Part shown: piece by piece, positions 9,608 to 15,618 of the stretch
How positions within the stretch are numbered: position 1 is the stretch's first letter
Layout of the letters: every line of letters begins with the position of its first letter
Assembly: GCA_009843725.1 (NCBI GenBank)
Contig: VYCX01000183.1
Location: 1 to 15,618, forward strand
DNA from: Boseongicola sp. SB0675_bin_26
GTDB lineage: Bacteria; Pseudomonadota; Alphaproteobacteria; Rhodobacterales; Rhodobacteraceae
Length of the DNA: 15,618 nt
Direction of reading: 5' to 3'
Made by a program: the position numbers and the translations under genes
Notes under the pieces: generated by a model
Database searches by the model: none
Told to the model about the DNA's origin: nothing
What the model saw: the letters and a program-made list of their open reading frames with translations, nothing else

Positions 9608-10246
9608 TCACGCTTCATCCGCGAGCGCAGAAAGCGCGGTCTCGAGGTCTCCATATCCCGTGACGCGATGCTCGAACTCCAGACCCAGGCGCCTGGCGCA
9701 GTCGCGGGCTTTCTCGACAAGCGCGGGGTCGTCTGTCTGGGCCTGGTACACGAGCGTGCTGTAATGCCCGAAGTAACTGTCCCGCAACTCGGGATGCCGG
9801 TCGAGACCGAGGGGTTTCCAGACAAAGGCGTCGAACTGCCGGACCAGGAAGTCCGTGAGGTAGAATGACGTGAACTCATGGCCGGACTGGTCGAGGAAGT
9901 CCTCGGTGCCCTGGTAGAAGGCGAAGCAATGGGGTCCGCCCATCATCTCGACGCCGAGCTCCTCGGCGACCTTCGCGAGCTCTCCGCCTGTGCCGCAATC
10001 TGCATAGGCCAGAAAGATGCGATCGTAGCCCGTCGCCTTGGCCACGGCGTTGCGCACGGCAGGCACGATCTTCTCCGGATGGTTGTGGTAGATGGCCGGC
10101 AGGCAAAGGAGGTCGATGTGATCGAAGTCCCGCGTCAGGGCCAGGATTTCCCGGGCGAGGGCGCCGCAGCCGAGCACGAGAATCCGGCCGTGCCCATTCG
10201 GACGCAGGCCCTGGTCGGTCAGTTCGTTGTCACTGGGAATGTTCAT
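9608..10246 (-). CDS. DUF1638 domain-containing protein
   Basis: This 212-residue soluble protein matches the DUF1638 family along its length. Recognisable segments are ILVLGCGALAREI (22-34), LPAIYHNHPEKI (49-60), RIFLAYADCGTGGEL (76-90), GVEMMGGPHCFAFY (98-111), FYLTDFLVRQFD (128-139) and YFGHYSTLVYQ (158-168). Conserved-looking Cys and His residues (C27, H54, H56, C84, H106, C107) could form a metal or cofactor site; that is inference. The function of the family is not established. As I recall, members often occur beside corrinoid-dependent methyltransferase genes, which are absent here. The gene ends the purine operon, 88 bases after guaD, with an AGGTGG about 7 bases before the ATG, so a role linked to purine use is possible but unproven. 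Confidence 0.85.
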   Translation of the reverse strand: MNIPSDNELTDQGLRPNGHGRILVLGCGALAREILALTRDFDHIDLLCLPAIYHNHPEKIVPAVRNAVAKATGYDRIFLAYADCGTGGELAKVAEELGVEMMGGPHCFAFYQGTEDFLDQSGHEFTSFYLTDFLVRQFDAFVWKPLGLDRHPELRDSYFGHYSTLVYQAQTDDPALVEKARDCARRLGLEFEHRVTGYGDLETALSALADEA

Positions 10247-10261
10247 GGCGTTGCCACCTGC

Positions 10262-10327
10262 TCAGGAACCGTGGGAAGAATCCGTGACGAGGGCGTCGAA
10301 TGCAAGCTGCATGATGCCCGTCGTCAT
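10262..10327 (-). CDS. Possible 21-residue small ORF between guaD and DUF1638
   Basis: An ATG-to-TGA frame of 21 codons begins 7 bases after the guaD stop and ends 15 bases before the DUF1638 start, almost filling the gap. The product would begin MTTGIMQLAFDALVTDSS. There is no strong ribosome site and no recognisable family. It could be a leader-type ORF coupling translation of guaD to DUF1638, or simply chance. Confidence 0.15.
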   Translation of the reverse strand: MTTGIMQLAFDALVTDSSHGS

Positions 10328-10334
10328 GACACCG

Positions 10335-11627
10335 TCAACGCATTGCACGTCCTGCAATCCACACTTGCGCAATCGCTCGGTCGTCTCCCATCATGATCGT
10401 CGGGAAAAGCGCTTCCCAGATGTCCTCGGCACGGCTTGCGCGCTGCGCGATCGCCGGGGTCGAAGCCAGGTCAAGAGCGATCAGGTCCGCCTCGAGGCCG
10501 GGAGCAAGCCTGCCGATCTTGTCGTCGAGGCGCATTGCCCGGGCGGACCCTGACGTGGCCAGCCAGTAGAGCTGTGCCGGATGCAAAGCGCCGCCACGGA
10601 GCTGGGCGATTTCGTAGGCGGCCGCCATCGTGCGCAGCATTGAGAACGATGAGCCGCCGCCGGTATCCGTCGCGAGAGCGATCCGTACGTCGCATGCAGC
10701 GAGTCCGGCCAGGTCCAGGAGGCCCGAGCCGATGAACGTGTTGGAAGTCGGGCAATGCACGACCGATGCGCCGGCATCCGCGATTCTGGCGCGTTCGCGC
10801 TCGGTCAGGTGGACTGCGTGACCGTACAGTGCGCCTTCTCCGAGCAACCCGTGCATCTCGTAGGTCTCGAGATAGTCTCGGGCTTCAGGATGGAGGCTGA
10901 GCGCCCACTCGACCTCGTCGGTTTGTTCCGAGATGTGGGTCTGCATCAGGCATTCTGGGTGCTCGGCCCAAAGCGCGCCGAGGGCCTCAAGCTGTTCTGG
11001 TGTTGACGTCGGCGAAAAGCGCGGCGTGATCGCGTAGCCGAGACGGTCCACGCCGTGCCAACGCTCGAGCAGCCGCTTGCTGTCGTCATGGCTTGACTGG
11101 ACCGTGTCTCGCAGGTCGTCGGGCGCGTTCCGGTCCATGCATGTCTTTCCGGCGACGGCGCGGAGCCCGCGCTTCCGGGCCTCGACAAAGAGAGCTTCGA
11201 CGCTTTCGGGGTGGATCGTGCAATAGGAGCAGATCGTGGTCGTGCCGTTCATGAGTGTCAGGTCAAGATAGCGCCCTGCCGTCTCCCGGGCATAATCTGC
11301 GTCCCCAAAGCGTGCCTCCTCCGGAAAGGTGTAAGTGTTCAGCCAGTCCACGAGCCGCATTCCCCAGCTCGCGATGATTGCCGTTTGGGGGTAGTGCGCA
11401 TGGGAATCGACGAATCCGGCAGTCAACAGTCTTGATCCCATGTCGGTGACAGTTGCGTCCGGATGTGCGTGCAGAAGGTCGTCGCCAAGCCCGATCGCCG
11501 CGATCATCCCGTCCTCGACGAGTACGCCTCCACGCGGTTCATGCACTGCGGCCTCCGCCACCGGTACCTTGAAAGGATCGTTCGCAAACGTCAGCGTCTG
11601 ACCCAGAATCAGCATTCTGGCCGTCAT
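10335..11627 (-). CDS. guaD: Guanine deaminase
   Basis: This enzyme hydrolyses guanine to xanthine and ammonia, feeding the xanthine dehydrogenase encoded just upstream. From the ATG at 11627 it is 430 residues and has the amidohydrolase metal site: H76 and H78 in GFVDSHAHYPQ, H231 in QTHISEQ, H270 in GHAVHL and D321 in ATDTGGGSSFSML. The segments SWGMRLVDWLNTYTFPEE and HCPTSNTFIGSGL are characteristic of GuaD within the superfamily. The 11627 start gives the usual family N-terminus (MTARMLILG); an in-frame ATG at 11663 would add 12 residues, and neither has a strong ribosome site. It lies 127 bases after xdhC on the same strand and is probably cotranscribed. Confidence 0.94.
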   Translation of the reverse strand: MTARMLILGQTLTFANDPFKVPVAEAAVHEPRGGVLVEDGMIAAIGLGDDLLHAHPDATVTDMGSRLLTAGFVDSHAHYPQTAIIASWGMRLVDWLNTYTFPEEARFGDADYARETAGRYLDLTLMNGTTTICSYCTIHPESVEALFVEARKRGLRAVAGKTCMDRNAPDDLRDTVQSSHDDSKRLLERWHGVDRLGYAITPRFSPTSTPEQLEALGALWAEHPECLMQTHISEQTDEVEWALSLHPEARDYLETYEMHGLLGEGALYGHAVHLTERERARIADAGASVVHCPTSNTFIGSGLLDLAGLAACDVRIALATDTGGGSSFSMLRTMAAAYEIAQLRGGALHPAQLYWLATSGSARAMRLDDKIGRLAPGLEADLIALDLASTPAIAQRASRAEDIWEALFPTIMMGDDRAIAQVWIAGRAMR

Positions 11628-11754
11628 TGTGCCGACCCGGGCAGCGTCGGAAAGTTCCAGCATCCCGACCGGAGAGAATCAGCGTCTGAACGCAAAGCGC
11701 CGAGGCAAGGCTTGGCATTGCAGGTAAGTCGCTGCATCGTCGGCGCCGCCACGT

Positions 11755-12699
11755 TCACGCGTTTGCCTCCACTTCGGTTTCCGCGGCCGAGGAGTTCGAC
11801 AGCCATTCGGCGGCGAATCCGACGGCAACCGCCTGCGGGTGCTTCCCCAGCGCCGGGTCGCCGATCGGACACCTGATTCGTGAGATCTGCGCGTCCGCAT
11901 GTCCGAGCGACCTGAGCCGTGACCGGAAGCGTGCCCACTTGGTCGCCGAGCCGATCAGTCCGGCTGCGCGAAAGCCGTGGCCAAGCAACTGGTGGCAGAT
12001 TTCGAGGTCGAACGCATGGGAATAGGTCAGTATCAGGTGCTCGGCATCGCTCGGAGCGTGGCGAACGGCGTTCGCCGGGTTGGCTGCCAGGAGCTTCGTG
12101 ACGCCGCCAGGGATTTCGCCGGGGAACCGGTCGGCCCCGGTGTCCACCCAGGTGATGGCGATGCCGGGGAGCGGCGCCATCACCTTGACGATCGCACGAC
12201 CGACGTGGCCCGCCCCATAGATCCAGAGTGACCGGACGTGCGGCGCGATCGGCTCGATCAGCCACCCCGATTGGCATTGCGTTTGGGCGAGCTCCCCCGC
12301 GCTTCGGTTGCGAGCTGCCGCGCGTTGCAGAGCAAGGGGCGCGTCCGCCTGTCCCGTGACGCGGCGCAAGTAGGCGCTGCAGGGCAAGTTGGCCAGGCGC
12401 GACCTGTCATAGATTTCAGTGGCCAGCACGACCGCGCCGCCGCAGCACTGGCCGAGCGCAGGGCCGAGAGACCGTGAGACGAGCGAGTCGCTGTCGTCGG
12501 CCAGGACGTTTCGTGCGTGGGCAACCGCCTCGAACTCAAGGGCGCCGCCGCCGATCGTGCCCGACTGGCCGTCCGGCCAGACCAGCATCGCGGCGCCGGG
12601 CTCGCGCGGGGCCGAGCCTTCGACGGATGCCACGACGACACGTGCAACCCGGCCATGCTCGGCCACCGCTCGCTCAAGGCCTCGAATGTCCATGCTCAT
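11755..12699 (-). CDS. xdhC: Xanthine dehydrogenase accessory protein XdhC
   Basis: This 314-residue protein binds molybdenum cofactor, supports its sulfuration and delivers it to the XdhB subunit. Family landmarks are GSAPREPGAAM (28-38), GTIGGGALE (47-55), GQCCGG (83-88), the Rossmann-type IYGAGHVG (160-167), LIGSATKWARF (248-258) and CPIGDPALGKHPQAVAV (277-293). The ATG at 12699 overlaps the xdhB stop by 4 bases (ATGA), and a second ATG lies two codons later. The frame is open further upstream, but that part runs antiparallel to the family's known N-terminus and lies inside xdhB in another frame, so it was excluded. The tight coupling to xdhB fits its chaperone role. Confidence 0.94.
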   Translation of the reverse strand: MSMDIRGLERAVAEHGRVARVVVASVEGSAPREPGAAMLVWPDGQSGTIGGGALEFEAVAHARNVLADDSDSLVSRSLGPALGQCCGGAVVLATEIYDRSRLANLPCSAYLRRVTGQADAPLALQRAAARNRSAGELAQTQCQSGWLIEPIAPHVRSLWIYGAGHVGRAIVKVMAPLPGIAITWVDTGADRFPGEIPGGVTKLLAANPANAVRHAPSDAEHLILTYSHAFDLEICHQLLGHGFRAAGLIGSATKWARFRSRLRSLGHADAQISRIRCPIGDPALGKHPQAVAVGFAAEWLSNSSAAETEVEANA

Positions 12700-15029
12700 G
12701 GTGCCCGCATCCGGTTCACGGCGTTCAAGAGCCGTTCGGGCGTTGCCGGTGCGTCGAGCGCCGGATAGCTGTTTCCGCAAGCTGCAACCGCGTCGGACAA
12801 CGCGAGAAACGCGGAGATGCCCAGCATCAGTGGCGGCTCGCCAACCGCCTTGGAGCGATGGATCGTCTCTTCGGCGTTCCGCCCCTTGGACCATAGCGAC
12901 ACGTTGAAGATGTCGGGCCGGTCGGAGCAGGCAGGGATCTTGTAAGTCGATGGTGCGTGCGTCAGAAGACGGCCCTTCCGGTCCCAGACCAGTTCCTCCG
13001 TGGTCAGCCAGCCTGCGCCCTGGACATATCCCCCTTCGATTTGCCCGATGTCGATCGCCGGGTTCAGCGACGCGCCGGCGTCATGCAGGATGTCGGTGCG
13101 CAGAATGCGGCTTTCGCCGGTGAGCGTGTCCAGCACCGCCTCGCTCACCGCGGCACCATAGGCGAAGTAGTAGAACGGCCGGCCCTTTCCCCTGATGCGG
13201 TCCCACTGGATTCGGGGTGTTTGGTAGAACCCGGTGGCTGACAGGCTGACGCGCCCTTCGTAGCACTCCCTTGCCGCTTCGGCGAAGCTCATTTCATCGG
13301 CGCCGGCCTGCACCCGTCCTGCGCGGAACTGCACGTTCCGCGGCCTTATCTGGCGTGTTTCGGCCAGGTGCGCCGCCATGCGCTCACGGATCTGTTCGCA
13401 CGCCGACTTCACGGCCATGCCGTTGATGTCCGATCCGGAAGAGGCGGCCGTCGCGGACGTGTTCGGAACCCGTGCCGTGTCGGTGGCAGTGATCTTGACG
13501 CTTTCCAACGGCACGCAAAAGCTGCTGGCCGCAACCTGCGCCACCTTCTGGAACAGGCCTTGGCCCATTTCAGTGCCGCCGTGGTTCATGTGGATCGAGC
13601 CGTCATGGTACACATGCACCAGCGCACCGGCCTGGTTGAGATGGGTCAGCGTGAAGGAGATGCCGAACTTGACCGGTGTCACGGCGATGCCCTTCTTCAG
13701 CACGGGACTGGCGGAATTCCATTCGGCGATAGCGTTGCGGCGAGCGCGATAGTCCGAGGTTTTCTCCAGTTCGTCGACCATCTCGTGCAGCACGAAGTCC
13801 TCGACGGGCATGTGGTAAGGCGTGGTCTGAAGCGTCTTCCTGGCAGGGACGGGTCCGGTCGGAGTGCTGCCTGCCGAGGCCTTTCCGGCAGCGGCGTAGA
13901 AATTGATCCGGCGGACATCCAGCGGGTCGATGCCGAGATGATGGGCCACATGATCCATCACCCGCTCGATGCCAACCATTCCCTGCGGGCCGCCAAATCC
14001 GCGGAACGCGGTTGCAGACTGGGTGTTGGTTTTCAGCCGGTGCGACGTGATCCGTGCCGCTGGCAGGAGATAGGCGTTGTCGGCATGGAGCATGGCGCGG
14101 TCGGCGACGGGCAGCGAGAGATCCTGAGCCCAGCCGCAACGGCAATACTGGATGAAATCGACACCGGCCAGCCGCCCCGCGTCGTCGAATCCGGCCCTGT
14201 AGTCGATGCGGAAGTCGTGGCGCTTCCCGGTGATCAGGATATCGTCGTCCCTGTCGTAGCGCATCTTGCAAGGGCGACCCGTTGCACGTGCCGCAACGGC
14301 GCACGCGACGGCGACCGCATTGGCCTGGCTTTCCTTGCCACCGAATCCGCCGCCCATGCGTCGCACCACGACCTGAACGGCATGCATCGGCACGCCGAGC
14401 GCATCGGCGACCTTGTGCTGGATCTCGCTCGGGTGCTGCGAGGAGCAATGCACGATCATGTCGCCGCAGTCCTGTGGCAAAGCGAGCGCGGCGTGGCCCT
14501 CAAGGTAGAAATGTTCCTGCCCGCCCAATTCGACCGAACCCTCAATGACATGTTTGGCAGCGGCGAGCGCGGCTTCGACGTCATCCTTGACGTAGACGCG
14601 CGGCCCCTCCTCGAAGCGGCTGTTGGCGGCGAGAGCGTCGTCGATTGAGAGAATCGCGGGCAGTTCATTGTAGCCGACCTTGCCAATCCGTGCCGCCTTG
14701 CGGGCCGCCAGATGCGTGTCTGCGGCAACGAGAAAGAGTGGTTGCCCGAGGTAGTGTACCTTGCCGTCGGCGAGCAGCGGTTCGTCATGGACGGATGGCG
14801 AGACGTCGTTGGCGCACGGCAGGTCGTCTGCGGTCAGCACCGCGACTGTTCCCGGTGCAGAGCGCACGTCCCCGAGATCCATGTCAGTGATGCGCCCACG
14901 CGCGACCGAACTGATGCCGAAGGCGAGCGAGAGCGTGCCGTCCGGCACCGGGATGTCGTCCACGTAGTGCGCGGCGCCGGTGACATGCAGGGCCGCTGCG
15001 TCATGGGGCAGGGCGGTGCCGACACTCAT
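12696..15029 (-). CDS. xdhB: Xanthine dehydrogenase molybdopterin-binding subunit XdhB
   Basis: This is the 777-residue large subunit, which holds the molybdenum cofactor and oxidises hypoxanthine and xanthine to urate. The active-site signatures are all present: GQEHFYLEGHA with Q171, GGGFGGKESQ with E233, TAFRGFGGPQG with R343, and SKAVGEPP with E731, the expected catalytic base. E233 and R343 correspond to the substrate-binding Glu and Arg of characterised purine-oxidising enzymes, supporting a true xanthine dehydrogenase rather than an aldehyde or CO dehydrogenase paralogue. Length and residue numbers nearly equal those of the Rhodobacter capsulatus subunit. The ATG at 15029 has GGAG 8 bases upstream and overlaps the xdhA stop by 4 bases (ATGA); xdhC overlaps its stop in the same way. 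Confidence 0.97.
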   Translation of the reverse strand: MSVGTALPHDAAALHVTGAAHYVDDIPVPDGTLSLAFGISSVARGRITDMDLGDVRSAPGTVAVLTADDLPCANDVSPSVHDEPLLADGKVHYLGQPLFLVAADTHLAARKAARIGKVGYNELPAILSIDDALAANSRFEEGPRVYVKDDVEAALAAAKHVIEGSVELGGQEHFYLEGHAALALPQDCGDMIVHCSSQHPSEIQHKVADALGVPMHAVQVVVRRMGGGFGGKESQANAVAVACAVAARATGRPCKMRYDRDDDILITGKRHDFRIDYRAGFDDAGRLAGVDFIQYCRCGWAQDLSLPVADRAMLHADNAYLLPAARITSHRLKTNTQSATAFRGFGGPQGMVGIERVMDHVAHHLGIDPLDVRRINFYAAAGKASAGSTPTGPVPARKTLQTTPYHMPVEDFVLHEMVDELEKTSDYRARRNAIAEWNSASPVLKKGIAVTPVKFGISFTLTHLNQAGALVHVYHDGSIHMNHGGTEMGQGLFQKVAQVAASSFCVPLESVKITATDTARVPNTSATAASSGSDINGMAVKSACEQIRERMAAHLAETRQIRPRNVQFRAGRVQAGADEMSFAEAARECYEGRVSLSATGFYQTPRIQWDRIRGKGRPFYYFAYGAAVSEAVLDTLTGESRILRTDILHDAGASLNPAIDIGQIEGGYVQGAGWLTTEELVWDRKGRLLTHAPSTYKIPACSDRPDIFNVSLWSKGRNAEETIHRSKAVGEPPLMLGISAFLALSDAVAACGNSYPALDAPATPERLLNAVNRMRAP

Positions 15030-15618
15030 GGGGCGGTCTCCAGGACATTCGTGTCAGCGCCTTGATCGTCCAGGAAGGCGCGCGTGAGCATGTTGCGGGC
15101 TGCTTCGAGACGGTAGGCGGCCGATGCACGCATGTCAGTGAGCGGCGTGAAGTCCCGTTCCCAAGCGTCTCGCACGGCCTTGGCCTTGGCCGTGGCCTCG
15201 CTCCATTCCTGGCCGGAGAGCGCGTCCTCGACGTGCCGGGCGCGTTTCGGGATGCCGGCCATGCCGCCGAAGGCGATGCGCGCCTCCTTCACTCGCCCGG
15301 CCTGCAGACGGATGTTGAAACAGCCGCAGACGGCGGAAATGTCCTGGTCGAACCGTTTGGACAGCTTGTAGCATCTCAACCGGTCTGCCTGGCGCGGGAA
15401 ACTCACCGCCTCGACGAATTCGCCGGGCGCACGATCCTGGACGCCGTAGTCAAGGAAGAAGTCTTCAAGCGGCAAGTCCCTGCGATCGTTGCCGCGCCTG
15501 AGGTGCAGCGTTGCGCCGAGCGCGATCAGCGCCGGCGGGGAATCCCCGACGGGCGAGCCGTTCGCGATGTTGCCGCCGATGGTTGCGGCATTGCGGACCT
15601 GCACCGAGCCGAAGCGCC
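15026..15618 (-). CDS. xdhA: Xanthine dehydrogenase small subunit XdhA, C-terminal part
   Basis: The frame is open to the right edge, so the gene is cut at its 5' end and 196 residues are visible. They cover the end of the FAD-binding domain, with the flavin-contacting VRNAATIGGNIANGSPVGD (about 7-25) and the PPALIALGATLHLRRG segment. The CO-dehydrogenase-flavoprotein C-terminal domain follows, with YKLSKRFDQDISAV and ARIAFGGMAGIPKRA. In two-subunit bacterial enzymes XdhA also carries two [2Fe-2S] clusters at its N-terminus; these would lie beyond the window. XdhA passes electrons from the molybdenum site of XdhB to NAD+ through FAD. It is the first visible gene of the purine operon. Confidence 0.95.
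   Translation of the reverse strand, partial: RFGSVQVRNAATIGGNIANGSPVGDSPPALIALGATLHLRRGNDRRDLPLEDFFLDYGVQDRAPGEFVEAVSFPRQADRLRCYKLSKRFDQDISAVCGCFNIRLQAGRVKEARIAFGGMAGIPKRARHVEDALSGQEWSEATAKAKAVRDAWERDFTPLTDMRASAAYRLEAARNMLTRAFLDDQGADTNVLETAP

Noticed and set aside
13368..14648. Long plus-strand frame opposite xdhB
   Set aside because: The minus strand encodes a complete XdhB with all catalytic residues, and the plus frame has no recognisable domain.

Overview
The window is GC-rich, tightly packed DNA from a Gram-negative bacterium, most likely an alphaproteobacterium. Three things point that way: a two-subunit xanthine dehydrogenase (XdhA/XdhB) with the catalytic residues of XdhB almost at the positions known in Rhodobacter capsulatus, an outer-membrane beta-barrel gene, and frequent 4-base gene overlaps. 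Every gene except a fragment at the left edge lies on the minus strand, so the text below reads from right to left.

Positions 15618 to 9608 hold a purine-catabolism operon: xdhA (cut by the window edge), xdhB, xdhC, guaD and a DUF1638 protein. GuaD converts guanine to xanthine, XdhAB oxidises hypoxanthine and xanthine to urate, and XdhC prepares and inserts the molybdenum cofactor. xdhA/xdhB and xdhB/xdhC overlap by ATGA. DUF1638 has no established place in this pathway. A 21-codon ORF fills the short gap before it.

Positions 9607 to 9101 are about 500 bases without a recognisable gene. A plausible sigma-70-type promoter at 9071-9100 points into a three-gene envelope operon (8936 to 4277): a 12-TM RND/MMPL-type transporter, a periplasmic LolA-like (outer-membrane lipoprotein-sorting) protein, and a DUF1302-like outer-membrane beta-barrel. 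The genes overlap by 4 bases. Together they have the parts for moving a hydrophobic or lipid-like substrate between inner and outer membranes; the substrate is unknown.

Positions 4170 to 403 hold an MscS-type mechanosensitive channel, a possible 63-codon ORF overlapping its stop by GTGA, and recQ. RecQ is complete at the usual length (602 aa, one HRDC domain). The DNA just past its TAG stop continues in the same frame into a linker and the remains of additional HRDC sequence, broken by two single-base frameshifts. This is a decayed C-terminal extension and is the most distinctive observation in the window.

The left edge (1-173, plus strand) is the C-terminal end of a GFA/CENP-V-fold protein, convergent with recQ. 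I saw no tRNA or rRNA gene, CRISPR array, insertion sequence or phage gene. I did not find a clearly new multi-gene system. The best candidates for a second look are the recQ tail, the RND/LolA-like/barrel operon with its repeated post-signal motif, and the DUF1638 gene in the purine operon.
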